From CAUPWF01 sp036656615 (lineage in GTDB: Bacteria; Bacillota; Clostridia; Lachnospirales; Lachnospiraceae): a DNA stretch of 64,000 nt. The position numbers were made by a program, and so were the translations under genes. The stretch lies in contig JAVXHY010000010.1 of the NCBI GenBank assembly GCA_036656615.1, positions 1 to 64,000 on the forward strand, in the 5' to 3' direction. Below, piece after piece: positions 7,724-16,821 of the stretch. The notes beneath the pieces are model-generated. The model was given only the letters and a program-made list of their open reading frames with translations, was not told the DNA's origin and did no database searches. Positions within the stretch are counted from its first letter, which is position 1; every line of letters starts with the position of its first letter.

Positions 7724-8570
7724 TATTTTGAACCTCCTCAATTATATTGTTGGGCGTGGATGCCCCTGCTGTAATACCTACTGTGTCCACGGACTCTAAT
7801 TGATTCATATCCAAATCGTCAAGTGTCTGTATATAGTACGTATTGTTACATGCCGTTTTACATATTTCAAATAATTTTTGCGTATTGGAACTATGCTTAT
7901 CACCAATCACAATCATGGCATCAACGCCCCTTGCAATGCTTTTTGCTTCTGATTGTCTTTCCTTTGTTGCACTGCAAATTGTATTTAAAACACTTACATC
8001 ATACCCTGTTTCAATAATAATTTCAACTAAATCTTTGAATTTATTGTAATTAAATGTCGTTTGGGATACTATACTGATTTTATCTAGTTTGTGTTTTCTT
8101 ATATAATCTGCAAATATTTCAGCATCTTCCTTTGTCTGGATCACCGTAACCGGTGAGGTTGACCAGCCTTTTATACCTTCTACTTCGGGATGAGTTTCAT
8201 TTCCTATAATGATAATATGTCTTCCTTTTTCACTTTCTTTTTTTACAGCTAAATGTATCTTTTTTACAAAAGGGCAGGTTGCATCCACATATGTTAATCC
8301 TTTTTGTTCTAAGATATCATAGATTTTTTTCGGTACTCCGTGGGAACGAATTATAATAATGCCATCAGTTAGTGCATATAGTTCTTTTTCGTCATTTAAT
8401 ATATTCACGCCTTTGCTCCGCATATCTTTTATAACTTCTTCATTGTGAATAATTGGTCCAAAGGTGTATATCGGTTTTGCCTGATGCTGTTCTACTTGTT
8501 GATATACTTTGTCTACCGCTCGTTTTACTCCAAAACAAAATCCAGCTGTTTTTGCAATTTTTATTTCCAT
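7704..8570 (-). CDS. ispH: 4-hydroxy-3-methylbut-2-enyl diphosphate reductase
   Basis: IspH (LytB) makes IPP and DMAPP in the last step of the MEP isoprenoid pathway, using a 4Fe-4S cluster. The three cluster cysteines are visible: GFCFGVKRAV near residue 12, ATCPFVKK near 96 and NTICSATKERQ near 190. Length (288) is standard and the C-terminus ends normally just after the IIEEV motif. It overlaps cmk by 10 bp upstream and rpsA by 20 bp downstream. dxs and ispA of the same pathway lie at 39798-42596. Confidence 0.95.
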   Translation of the reverse strand: MEIKIAKTAGFCFGVKRAVDKVYQQVEQHQAKPIYTFGPIIHNEEVIKDMRSKGVNILNDEKELYALTDGIIIIRSHGVPKKIYDILEQKGLTYVDATCPFVKKIHLAVKKESEKGRHIIIIGNETHPEVEGIKGWSTSPVTVIQTKEDAEIFADYIRKHKLDKISIVSQTTFNYNKFKDLVEIIIETGYDVSVLNTICSATKERQSEAKSIARGVDAMIVIGDKHSSNTQKLFEICKTACNNTYYIQTLDDLDMNQLESVDTVGITAGASTPNNIIEEVQNNVRINF

Positions 8571-9223
8571 ACACAGGCTCCTAAAATGACAGCCGCCACT
8601 TCTTCAATATTCTTGTCAGAGGAATCAATGAGGATGGCGTCAGGCGCTTTCTTTAAAGGTGCAATGGCTCTGGTCTTATCCCGTAAATCTCGTTCCTCAA
8701 TATCATGTTTGATTGCTTCTAATTTGCAGTCGACTCCTTTTTCAAGCAATTCTTTATACCGTCTACCAGCACGGGCTTCAATGCTGGCAGTTAGAAAGAT
8801 CTTTAAATTAGCATTTGGTAATATGGTAGTTCCAATATCACGTCCATCCATTACAACGTTATTGCTTCTTGCTAATTCTCTTTGTAATTCTAATAAATGA
8901 TTTCTTACTTCAGGTATGGAAGAACATTTTGATGCCATAATCCCTACATTTTCCTGCCGTAAAGCTTCCGTAACATTGGTGTTGTTTAAGTATACCTGTT
9001 GTAGATTATTTTCATAGACAATTGTAATTTTTGCATCTTTACATGCATTTACAATAGAGGGGTAATCTTCTTCTTTTATGTTGTGATTAATAAAATGCAG
9101 AGCCATTGCTCGGTACATGGCTCCCGTATCTACATATATATAACCTAATTTTTTTGCAACTTGCTTTGCAATGGTACTTTTTCCAGCGCTTGCAGGACCA
9201 TCAATTGCAATATTGTATCCCAT
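8561..9223 (-). CDS. cmk: Cytidylate kinase
   Basis: Cmk phosphorylates CMP and dCMP. The 220-residue protein has the P-loop GPASAGKST near residue 8, followed by YVDTGAMYRA, and the CMP-binding region VMDGRDIGTTILPNA near residue 100; all are standard. The ATG at 9223 is chosen for the AGGAGG 6 nt upstream. The order cmk-ispH-rpsA is a classic clostridial arrangement, and all three overlap by a few bases. Confidence 0.95.
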   Translation of the reverse strand: MGYNIAIDGPASAGKSTIAKQVAKKLGYIYVDTGAMYRAMALHFINHNIKEEDYPSIVNACKDAKITIVYENNLQQVYLNNTNVTEALRQENVGIMASKCSSIPEVRNHLLELQRELARSNNVVMDGRDIGTTILPNANLKIFLTASIEARAGRRYKELLEKGVDCKLEAIKHDIEERDLRDKTRAIAPLKKAPDAILIDSSDKNIEEVAAVILGACVWK

Positions 9224-9225
9224 TT

Positions 9226-10464
9226 TTATCCTCCTATTTTTGTTCCAGCTGCATAAGCAGTAGACCATGCTATTTGTAAATTAAAGCCACCTGTCAATGC
9301 ATCTACATCTAAAACTTCACCAATAAAATAAAGGTTTTGCACTAATTTGGATTCCATGGTAGCTGGATTAATTTCTTTTGTTACAATACCCCCTTTTGTA
9401 ATAATTGCTTCGTTATAATCTCGTAGACCTGTAATGGTCATAGGAAAATTCTTAATCAATTGTACAAAAGACTGTCTTTCTTCTTTGGATATTGCGGATA
9501 TTTTTTTATTTGGATCTAGTCCGCTTAATTCTAACATGATAGGAATTAATTTAGTAGGAAATAATTTGTGAAGGGCATTTTTAAACTGTTTGTTATGATA
9601 CTCTTCAAAATCTCGAATAATACGCTGATCTAATTGTTCCAATGATAATGCGGGTTTTAAATCAATTAACAGTTGAAGCTCTTTGCCTTTTTCACGAAGT
9701 GTGCTGGCAATATAGCTACTTGCACTTAGAATTAGAGGACCGGATACGCCATAGTGTGTAAATAGCATTTCTCCAAAGTCAGAATATAATTGCTTTTTTT
9801 GGTCTAAGATTGTTGCGGTTATATTTCTTAGAGATAACCCCTGTAGTTCCTTTGCATAAGCTTCTTTGATAGACAATGGCACTAAGGATGGGGAAAGTTT
9901 GGTGACATGGTGTCCCAATTCTTTTGCAAACCGATAACCATCACCAGTTGAACCGGTTGACTGATAAGAAAGCCCACCAGTTGCTACAATACAAGCGTCT
10001 CCCATAACTGTAGTATGACTGTCTAATTCAAGATGGTGAAAGCAGCCTTCTTTTGCAACAATATGGGTTACGATACTGTTGTAATGTATACAGACACCCA
10101 GTCGTTTCATTTCCCTTGTCATGGCTGTGATTACATCAGAAGAATGGTTGGAGGTTGGGAAAACACGGTTTCCGCGTTCCACCGTAGTCGCTACTCCTAA
10201 TTCTTCAAAAAAATTTATTGCCATTTCATTTGAAAATCCATAAAAACTACTGTAAAGAAATTTAGAATTGCTCATTACAGAAGATAAGAGTACCTCCATA
10301 TCACATGCATTGGTAATATTACATCTGCCTTTTCCTGTAATGAACAATTTCTTTCCAAGTTTTTCATTTTTTTCAAATATAGAAACCGTATGTCCATTTC
10401 TAGCGGCAAATATAGATGCCAGCATGCCAGCAGCTCCACCACCAACAATTAATATATTGCTCAT
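9226..10464 (-). CDS. BaiN/HI0933-family flavoprotein
   Basis: A 412-residue NAD(P)/FAD-dependent oxidoreductase. It has the Rossmann FAD motif GGGAAGMLASI near residue 7, GKGRCNITNA near 45 that marks the HI0933/YhiN/BaiN group, and a C-terminal second FAD motif with GEVLDVDALTGGFNLQIAWSTAYAAG. The substrate is not known for most members; some reduce bile acid intermediates, but nothing here supports that role. It sits 2 bp before cmk and overlaps the regulator gene upstream by 4 bp (ATGA). Confidence 0.85.
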   Translation of the reverse strand: MSNILIVGGGAAGMLASIFAARNGHTVSIFEKNEKLGKKLFITGKGRCNITNACDMEVLLSSVMSNSKFLYSSFYGFSNEMAINFFEELGVATTVERGNRVFPTSNHSSDVITAMTREMKRLGVCIHYNSIVTHIVAKEGCFHHLELDSHTTVMGDACIVATGGLSYQSTGSTGDGYRFAKELGHHVTKLSPSLVPLSIKEAYAKELQGLSLRNITATILDQKKQLYSDFGEMLFTHYGVSGPLILSASSYIASTLREKGKELQLLIDLKPALSLEQLDQRIIRDFEEYHNKQFKNALHKLFPTKLIPIMLELSGLDPNKKISAISKEERQSFVQLIKNFPMTITGLRDYNEAIITKGGIVTKEINPATMESKLVQNLYFIGEVLDVDALTGGFNLQIAWSTAYAAGTKIGG

Positions 10465-11405
10465 TTTATATCCTCTTTGTTTTCTTTTTCTTCTTGTTTT
10501 TTAAAACTCATGGCAATCTTATCATTAACTTGGTTTAATTCATCACCACTATATACTTGATATTCATCCCATATCTGTTCTAATGTCTCAAAGGTTGAAA
10601 TAACTTCGCTCTGCTTTTGCATGCAAAGTGCAACTACCAGGGCATTTACCACGCTTAAAGGTGCCACCAAAGAGTCTACAATGGATGCCATATCACTTCT
10701 GGCTATCAGATTGCAGGAAGAGTATAAATTAATTGGAGAATGTACACTGTCGGTTAGGGTGATGATTTTTGCCTGCCTAGTATTAGCAAATTCTAATGCT
10801 TTTAGGGTTCGCATGGAATAGCGGGGAAAGCTTATGCCTATAATTACATCATCTTTATTAATTCGAATCAGTTGCTCAAATATTTCGCTAGAACTATTTG
10901 TATGAACTGCACAGGTATTATCAAAAATAAGATTTAAATAAAAACTTAGAAAGCTAGCCAAAGGTGCACAGCTTCGAAGACCTACTACATAGATTCGCTT
11001 CGCTTCTACAATGGTTTTGACAGCAGATTCAAAAGCATCTTGATCTAGAGTTGCAAGGGTCAGCTTGATTTTTTCAATATCAGATTGCAGAACTGAGGTC
11101 AGTATTTCTGACTGGCTAATACGTCCGTAGGTCACTTCCATGCGCTGAATGGAATTCAAACGATTGCGGACAAGTTCTTCTAATGCCCTTTGAAAGCCTG
11201 GATAGCCTTTGTATCCAAGCTGAGTTGCAAATCTAACTACAGTGGATTCACTTACGCCTACTGTCTTGCCTAATTTTGCAGCTGTTAAAAAAACGGCTTT
11301 ATCATAATTATCAACAATATAATTCGCTAAAAGCTTCTGACCTTTGCTGCATTCATCATATTTTTCATTAATTTTGCTCAACAATTCATTTGAGTTATTT
11401 TTCAC
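10461..11405 (-). CDS. MurR/RpiR family transcriptional regulator
   Basis: The 314-residue protein has an N-terminal HTH_6 domain (VGVSESTVVRFATQLGY near residue 50) and a C-terminal SIS sugar-isomerase domain (about 120-260, with VGLRSCAPLASF and GISFPRYS). RpiR proteins usually sense phosphosugars. The GTG at 11405 is preferred because TGGAGG lies 7 nt upstream; the in-frame upstream extension overlaps the promoter region. It has its own strong promoter. Its targets cannot be told from the sequence: neighbours are a flavoprotein and the decarboxylase cluster. Confidence 0.88.
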   Translation of the reverse strand: MKNNSNELLSKINEKYDECSKGQKLLANYIVDNYDKAVFLTAAKLGKTVGVSESTVVRFATQLGYKGYPGFQRALEELVRNRLNSIQRMEVTYGRISQSEILTSVLQSDIEKIKLTLATLDQDAFESAVKTIVEAKRIYVVGLRSCAPLASFLSFYLNLIFDNTCAVHTNSSSEIFEQLIRINKDDVIIGISFPRYSMRTLKALEFANTRQAKIITLTDSVHSPINLYSSCNLIARSDMASIVDSLVAPLSVVNALVVALCMQKQSEVISTFETLEQIWDEYQVYSGDELNQVNDKIAMSFKKQEEKENKEDIK

Positions 11406-11446
11406 AGTACGCCTCCACAATCTTATCTTTCGTTTCACACTTGCTT

Positions 11447-11475
11447 ATTATACACGACATGGATTGGCAATTCAA
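11447..11475 (-). promoter_or_regulatory. Sigma-A promoter of the RpiR regulator operon
   Basis: TTGAAT, a 17-bp spacer and TATAAT, ending about 42 bp upstream of the GTG start. It would drive the regulator, the flavoprotein, cmk, ispH and rpsA. Confidence 0.75.
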
Positions 11476-11485
11476 GCAGTTAGTT

Positions 11486-12898
11486 TTATACAGGATATGC
11501 ACCATCTTTTAAATCAGCAACGGTGTGATCAACTTTTCTTTGCTGTGCTTGGCGATACTGGAAGAAATCAGTTGCTACCTGTGGAAACAAAGCATAGGAT
11601 AAAACATCTTCATCCTGCTGCTTCCATTGGGCCATCTCTGCTTCTAGTGTTTCTAATTCATCAGGAAGTGTATCTGCAAAACGGCAGGTAATAGGTTCTA
11701 AGTCACCAATGCATTTCTTTTGTACTTCTTCATTAAAAGGCTTAACGGTTTTGCCATATTTACCACTTAATACATCTTTGGTTTCTTTGGTGGCCATCTG
11801 ATATCGTTCTCCCATTAATACATTGAATACTGCTTGTGTTCCAATAATTTGTGATGATGGGGTTACCAGTGGAGGTTCCCCAAGATCTTGGCGCACCTTG
11901 GGAATTTCCTTCAATACATCATAATAACGATCTTCCGCATTCTGTTCCTTAAGCTGTGAGGTAAGGTTAGATAACATGCCTCCAGGAACCTGATAGAGAA
12001 GCGTTTTAATATCTACACCTAGATTTTTTGGATTTAATAGTCCAGTTTTCAATGCATCTTCTTTGATTGGACGGAAATAATCGGCAATTTCTGCCAGTAA
12101 ATTCTGGTCAAATCCAGTATCATAAGGGGTGTCTCGGAAAGTTTCTACCATCACCTCTGTTGCTGGCTGAGAAGTGCCCAGTGCAAAAGGGGATATGGCT
12201 GTGTCAATCGTGTCCACTCCAGCTTCTACTGCTTTTAAATAAGTCATAGAAGCCACACCTGAGGTATAGTGGGTATGAAGCTGAATCGGAATATGAATGG
12301 CTTCTTTCATAGCATGAATCAGTTCGGTTGCTTTATATGGCATTAAGAGACCAGCCATATCTTTGATACAGAGGGATGTGGCACCCATGTCTTCAATTCT
12401 TTTAGCAATATCAATCCAATATTCCAAAGTATAAGCATCTCCAATAGTGTAAGAAAGTGCTACTTGAGCATCTGCATCTTCTTTAATGGTTGCAGTCACT
12501 GCAGTCTGGAGATTGCGCAAGTCATTAAAACAATCAAAAATACGAATAATATCAATTCCATTTGCTACGGATTTTTGTACGAAATACTCTACAACATCAT
12601 CAGCATAAGGACGATATCCCAGTATATTTTGTCCTCGAAACAGCATCTGAAGCTTGGTCTTTTTAAATCCTGCACGGAATTTGCGAAGTCGATCCCAAGG
12701 GTCTTCCTTTAAGAATCGTAAGGATGCATCGAAGGTTGCTCCACCCCAGCACTCTACAGAATGATACCCAACTTGATCCATTTTCTCTATAATTGGCAGC
12801 ATTTGTTCCGTTGTCATACGTGTAGCAATTAGAGATTGATGGGCATCACGTAAAATGGTTTCTGTTATTTGTATTGGTTTTTTTTCTTGTTCTATCAT
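11486..12898 (-). CDS. oadA: Oxaloacetate decarboxylase alpha subunit (carboxyltransferase)
   Basis: This is the pyruvate/oxaloacetate carboxyltransferase module (PYC-OadA type). In the family it moves CO2 between oxaloacetate and biotin. The 470-residue protein has TILRDAHQSLIATRM near residue 15, LFRGQNILGYRPY near 85, CIKDMAG with the metal-site Lys near 170, and the metal ligands HTHYTSG near 200. It lacks a C-terminal biotin domain, which is supplied by a separate gene in the operon. The ATG at 12898 has AGGAGG 7 nt upstream; an ATG 6 nt earlier is too close to it. Confidence 0.93.
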   Translation of the reverse strand: MIEQEKKPIQITETILRDAHQSLIATRMTTEQMLPIIEKMDQVGYHSVECWGGATFDASLRFLKEDPWDRLRKFRAGFKKTKLQMLFRGQNILGYRPYADDVVEYFVQKSVANGIDIIRIFDCFNDLRNLQTAVTATIKEDADAQVALSYTIGDAYTLEYWIDIAKRIEDMGATSLCIKDMAGLLMPYKATELIHAMKEAIHIPIQLHTHYTSGVASMTYLKAVEAGVDTIDTAISPFALGTSQPATEVMVETFRDTPYDTGFDQNLLAEIADYFRPIKEDALKTGLLNPKNLGVDIKTLLYQVPGGMLSNLTSQLKEQNAEDRYYDVLKEIPKVRQDLGEPPLVTPSSQIIGTQAVFNVLMGERYQMATKETKDVLSGKYGKTVKPFNEEVQKKCIGDLEPITCRFADTLPDELETLEAEMAQWKQQDEDVLSYALFPQVATDFFQYRQAQQRKVDHTVADLKDGAYPV

Positions 12899-12914
12899 AG
12901 TCATTCCTCCTAGT

Positions 12915-14063
12915 TTATACACCAAAAATAGCCATAAATGCACCAGCAGCTACTGCGGTGCCAATGACTCCTGCAACATTAGGTCCCATGGCATGCATGA
13001 GTAGAAAATTGGTAGGGTCTGCTTCAGCTCCAACTTTCTGTGATACTCTTGCTGCCATTGGAACAGCAGAGACTCCGGCTGATCCAATCAGTGGATTTAC
13101 CTTGCCACCAGTAAACAGACACATCAGTTTTCCAAATAATACACCACCGGCAGTGCCAAAGCAAAAGGCTAAGAGTCCAAGCCCCACAATTTTTATGGTG
13201 TTTAGATTCAGAAATGCTTCTGCACTTGTGGTTGCGCCAACTGATGTTCCGAGCAGGATCACAACAATATACATCAGTGCGTTAGAGGCGGTTTCTGTTA
13301 ACTGCCTAACCACACCGGATTCTTTAAATAAGTTGCCCAGCATCAGCATTCCAACAAGAGGTGCAGTAGACGGTAAAATAGTACAGACTACAATGGTTAC
13401 AACAATTGGAAATAGAACACGTTCTAGATGAGATACAGGTCGTAATTGTTCCATCTTAATCATTCGTTCTTTTTTAGTAGTCAAAAGCTTCATGATAGGT
13501 GGCTGTATAATAGGAACCAAGGACATATAAGAATATGCGGCCACAGCAATGGGACCTAATAGGGAAGCTTGTTCTAATTTTCCAGCAAGATAAATAGAAG
13601 TAGGACCATCGGCACCTCCTATAATAGATATTGCTGCCGCTGCCTTGTCACTAAATCCTAATGCCATTGCTCCTAGATATGCAGCAAAGATCCCTAATTG
13701 TGCGGCTGCTCCCAATAAAAAACTTTTGGGATTTGCAATTAATGGCCCAAAATCTGTCATAGCACCAACGCCCATGAAAATAAGAGATGGCAAGATTGCC
13801 CATTCATCTAACAAATAGAAGTAATGCAGTAAGCCACCTACACCATTACTAGATTCCTTTATAGTCATCATAATATCTGGATAAATATTAACTAATAACA
13901 TACCAAATGCAATTGGAATTAATAAAAGGGGTTCAAACCCTTTTTTTATCGCTAAATATAGGAAAAAACATGCTACAGCAATCATAATATAGTTTCCTAC
14001 AGTAAGATTAAAAAAAGCCGTTTGATGCACGAGGTTTCCTAATGTGTTTATAATATATTCCAT
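12915..14063 (-). CDS. oadB: Sodium-translocating decarboxylase beta subunit
   Basis: OadB/GcdB/MmdB is the membrane subunit that decarboxylates carboxybiotin and pumps Na+ out. The 382-residue protein has about ten hydrophobic segments. It carries the family motifs GGADGPTSIYLAGKL near residue 150 and GNLFKESGVVRQLTETA near 245, plus SAGVSAVPMAARVSQ near 330 and NFLLMHAMGPNVAGVIG near 350. Length is standard. It lies between oadA and the biotin carrier gene with gaps of 16 to 20 bp. Confidence 0.95.
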   Translation of the reverse strand: MEYIINTLGNLVHQTAFFNLTVGNYIMIAVACFFLYLAIKKGFEPLLLIPIAFGMLLVNIYPDIMMTIKESSNGVGGLLHYFYLLDEWAILPSLIFMGVGAMTDFGPLIANPKSFLLGAAAQLGIFAAYLGAMALGFSDKAAAAISIIGGADGPTSIYLAGKLEQASLLGPIAVAAYSYMSLVPIIQPPIMKLLTTKKERMIKMEQLRPVSHLERVLFPIVVTIVVCTILPSTAPLVGMLMLGNLFKESGVVRQLTETASNALMYIVVILLGTSVGATTSAEAFLNLNTIKIVGLGLLAFCFGTAGGVLFGKLMCLFTGGKVNPLIGSAGVSAVPMAARVSQKVGAEADPTNFLLMHAMGPNVAGVIGTAVAAGAFMAIFGV

Positions 14064-14083
14064 TTTTAACCTCCATTATAATT

Positions 14084-14452
14084 CTAGTTTAATGTAGCTA
14101 ATAAATGTCCTGCCTCAACGTTATCCCCTACCGCTACATGGATACTTGCTACAGTGCCATCTGATGATGCTACAACTGGGATTTCCATTTTCATAGCTTC
14201 TAAGATGGCAATAGCTTCTCCTTTTTTTACACGCTGCCCTATTTTTACTTCTAACTTAAATATTTTACCGGCAGCACCTGTTTCTACACGAATACGTCCT
14301 GTATTTTCATCTGAAACTTGGGATGCTGTATCCTTTGGTACTGGCATATTCACAGGGGCTGCTTGTGGAATATCTGTTTGTATTTCATCATTTTTTTCTT
14401 CTACGGTTACATCATATGTGATTCCATTTACTGTAATTGCATATTTTTTCAT
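14084..14452 (-). CDS. Biotin carboxyl carrier protein of the decarboxylase
   Basis: The 122-residue protein ends with a biotinyl domain containing EAMKMEIP near residue 88, whose Lys is biotinylated in the family, and flanking GEAIAILEAMK and GHLLATLN. A short Pro-rich linker (about 25-50) separates it from an N-terminal strand YAITVNGITYDVTVEE. It would carry CO2 between the carboxyltransferases (OadA and the MmdA-like protein) and OadB. It corresponds to MmdC/GcdC-type carriers. Confidence 0.93.
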   Translation of the reverse strand: MKKYAITVNGITYDVTVEEKNDEIQTDIPQAAPVNMPVPKDTASQVSDENTGRIRVETGAAGKIFKLEVKIGQRVKKGEAIAILEAMKMEIPVVASSDGTVASIHVAVGDNVEAGHLLATLN

Positions 14453-14475
14453 TTTAGTCTCCTCCTAATGAATAA

Positions 14476-15237
14476 TTATTTCCATTTATTTGATGGTCTG
14501 CGCTTGATGGAACGAATCACGATTTTATCTTGTGAGGTTTTGCTTTCTGCTGCAATTGCCGCGGTTATAACGGCTATAAGTTCCAATTCCATTTCAGGTA
14601 CTTCTTGAATATTAGCAGAAGGAATATCTTCTACTATAGGTTTTGAGTTGGACTTATTGTGGAATTTTGCTTCTATATCAGGGATGAACTTAAATAGGGA
14701 TATAATAATTGAAATAAATATCAATACAGCAAAAACGGTTCCCATGCCAATTACTGTATTCATTCCCGCTTTTTTAAGAATTTCTTCGGTGGAATATTTG
14801 GGATCAATGGTCAGTGATTTTATATTTTGCTGATTATCAAATATAAAGGTTATAACAGCATCACGTTTTTTGAAAACAGCATTTGTTTTTAAAATTATTT
14901 CTTGATTTGTCTTTTGTATTTTATAACCATCATTTTCTACATAAGTACCGCATTCTTTTGTAGCAGCCTTCCAAGCTTTCATCATACTTACAAAAGAAGT
15001 TTGTTCCACAGGAAGTCCTGTTTGCATTAAAGTAAGATTAATTTCTAATTCTGATCCATCCATAAAGTGTTGAAAATCTTTCTGATTCATTTGCGTAAAG
15101 CTTCCAATTATGATCTCGGAAATTTGCTCTAAGGAAGAGGAATCATAAGTATTTTTGATATTTTCCTTGTTTTCGCAGCCAGTAAAGCTTAGTGCGAATA
15201 CAAGAATCACTATTATTAAACTTATTTTTTTATTCAC
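14476..15237 (-). CDS. OadG-like gamma subunit with N-terminal lipoprotein domain
   Basis: The 253-residue protein begins with a lipoprotein signal ending in the lipobox FTGC (Cys20). An extracytoplasmic domain of about 130 residues follows (DUF3887-like in general look, not proven). A single membrane helix (about 165-185) then leads to a cytoplasmic tail with ELIAVITAAIAAES and IRSIKRRPSNKWK. The helix and tail match OadG gamma subunits, which are normally only 80-120 residues. It probably assembles with OadB and the carboxyltransferases. The large outer domain is the unusual part. Confidence 0.8.
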   Translation of the reverse strand: MNKKISLIIVILVFALSFTGCENKENIKNTYDSSSLEQISEIIIGSFTQMNQKDFQHFMDGSELEINLTLMQTGLPVEQTSFVSMMKAWKAATKECGTYVENDGYKIQKTNQEIILKTNAVFKKRDAVITFIFDNQQNIKSLTIDPKYSTEEILKKAGMNTVIGMGTVFAVLIFISIIISLFKFIPDIEAKFHNKSNSKPIVEDIPSANIQEVPEMELELIAVITAAIAAESKTSQDKIVIRSIKRRPSNKWK

Positions 15238-15251
15238 GTTGCTTCACCTCG

Positions 15252-16691
15252 TTAAATCGATCCGTGTTTTTTTGCTGGACGATCCTCTCTTTTTGTGAAT
15301 AGCATTTCAAATGCACCTATTAAATATTTTCGGGTATCTGCTGGAACAATAACACTATCCACATAACCTCTTCTTGCCGCCGCATCTGGACTTGACTGTA
15401 ATACTTCATATTCTTTCGCTTTTTCTTCTATTACAGAAAAGGAACTGTCTGCATACATGATTTTTGCAGCTAGCATGGAATCCATCATACCAATTTCGGA
15501 AGTTGGCCATGCATAGACCATGTCTGCACCAATGGCTTTGCTATTCATTGCTAAATAAGCGCTTCCATAAGCTTTTCCAATAATAAGGTTTACTTTTGGT
15601 ACCGTTGCATTTGAAAAGGAATAAGTTAAGGCGGCCGCATCCTTTGCAATGTTTTTCTCGGTATTTTTGGTTGCCTTATATCCATTTACATTTGTAAGCG
15701 AAAGTATTGGAATGCTGAACGCATCGCAGAAATTAACAAAACGAGATGCTTTTTTACATCCTTCTATACTAAGAGACCCATCAAATGTTTCTATTACTTC
15801 TGCTTCTTCATCATATATTTTAGTCCGATTTGCTACTGCACCAATAGTCATTCCATTTAGTCGTATAAAACCGGTTACCATATCTTTCGCAAAGTTCTTT
15901 TTTGTTTCTATAAATATATGATTATCGGAAATGATTCCAAGAACGATAGATGGATCATCAAATACAACTCCGGCTCTTTCGCAGGAACGATTTAAATCAT
16001 CAGTACATTCATCATAGGAGTGATCATCTTCATTATTGGCAGGCAGGATGGAAATAAAAGATCGAATTTGTTGGATGATTTCTTCTTCTGAACCAATTCC
16101 ATCTACTAAACCAGATTCCTTACTTTGGAAAATAGCGGAAGATGTATTACATTTTGTAATATCATTTCCTTTTATAGAATTTGGCGAATTTACAAATAGT
16201 TTGCCTTTTGAGGATTCCATAAAAGTAAAGTCGTTCATAGCTAAGGTTAAAGCAAGACCACCGCCACAGGTGCCGAATACCCCACTAATTTGTGGAATTA
16301 CTCCAGAGGCCAATGTCTGCTTTCTATATAAATCACCAAAACTATGGAGAGCATCGGTAGATTCTTGGAGCCGGATACCTGCTGAATCTAAAAGACCAAT
16401 TATTGGGGCACCCATTTTCATTGCTAAATCATAAATATGAATAATTTTTTTCATATGCATTTCTCCAACAGCCCCTTGTAATACAGACGAATCTTGGCTA
16501 TATACATATACAAGATTCCCTTCAATTACTCCATATCCTGTAATTACACCATCTCTTGGAGTTTCTTTCTCTGTCATATTGAAATCTGTTGTTCTTGCAG
16601 TAATTCCAGCACCAATTTCAACAAAACTTCCACGATCAAGCAATGCATTAATTCTCATGCTGGCCGAATTTTTAGTTGTTTTGTTACTCAT
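15252..16691 (-). CDS. mmdA: Acyl-CoA carboxyltransferase (MmdA/PccB type)
   Basis: A 479-residue carboxyltransferase of the methylmalonyl-CoA decarboxylase/propionyl-CoA carboxylase beta/transcarboxylase 12S family. It shows the N-terminal ALLDRGSFVEIGAG, DSAGIRLQES near residue 115 and FGTCGGGLALTLAMNDF near 150. The C-terminal half has KAYGSAYLAMNSKAIGADMVYAWPTSEIG in two conserved pieces. The acyl-CoA substrate cannot be read from sequence. The ATG at 16691 follows GGAGG by about 11 nt; the upstream in-frame extension contains the promoter and was rejected. First gene of the five-gene sodium-pump operon. Confidence 0.88.
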   Translation of the reverse strand: MSNKTTKNSASMRINALLDRGSFVEIGAGITARTTDFNMTEKETPRDGVITGYGVIEGNLVYVYSQDSSVLQGAVGEMHMKKIIHIYDLAMKMGAPIIGLLDSAGIRLQESTDALHSFGDLYRKQTLASGVIPQISGVFGTCGGGLALTLAMNDFTFMESSKGKLFVNSPNSIKGNDITKCNTSSAIFQSKESGLVDGIGSEEEIIQQIRSFISILPANNEDDHSYDECTDDLNRSCERAGVVFDDPSIVLGIISDNHIFIETKKNFAKDMVTGFIRLNGMTIGAVANRTKIYDEEAEVIETFDGSLSIEGCKKASRFVNFCDAFSIPILSLTNVNGYKATKNTEKNIAKDAAALTYSFSNATVPKVNLIIGKAYGSAYLAMNSKAIGADMVYAWPTSEIGMMDSMLAAKIMYADSSFSVIEEKAKEYEVLQSSPDAAARRGYVDSVIVPADTRKYLIGAFEMLFTKREDRPAKKHGSI

Positions 16692-16755
16692 ATAATCTAG
16701 ACCTCCACTTCCTATATTTATTAAAATAATACATGAAAAAAATTCTATCACTTTC

Positions 16756-16784
16756 ATTGTACTTTCTTTTAAACAATAATTCAA
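16756..16784 (-). promoter_or_regulatory. Sigma-A promoter of the decarboxylase operon
   Basis: TTGAAT, a 17-bp spacer and TACAAT, about 65 bp upstream of the mmdA start codon. Confidence 0.75.
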
Positions 16785-16798
16785 CTATTTTGAAAAAA

Positions 16799-16816
16799 CT
16801 GTTAAATAATTAACGT
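16799..16816. promoter_or_regulatory. Rex-like palindrome upstream of mmdA
   Basis: CTGTTAAATAATTAACGT contains the perfect core GTTAA-ATAA-TTAAC and matches the Rex consensus at 11 of 14 positions. It lies 15 bp upstream of the -35 box. The match is weaker than that at rnfC and may be chance. Confidence 0.3.
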
Positions 16817-16821
16817 CGTAT

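Noticed and set aside
12958..13431. 157-codon antisense frame inside oadB
   Set aside because: It has no ribosome site or recognisable motif, and oadB is clearly coding on the other strand.
16692..16784. N-terminal extension of the MmdA-like protein
   Set aside because: The in-frame extension covers the promoter -10 and -35 boxes, and a good ribosome site precedes the internal ATG at 16691.
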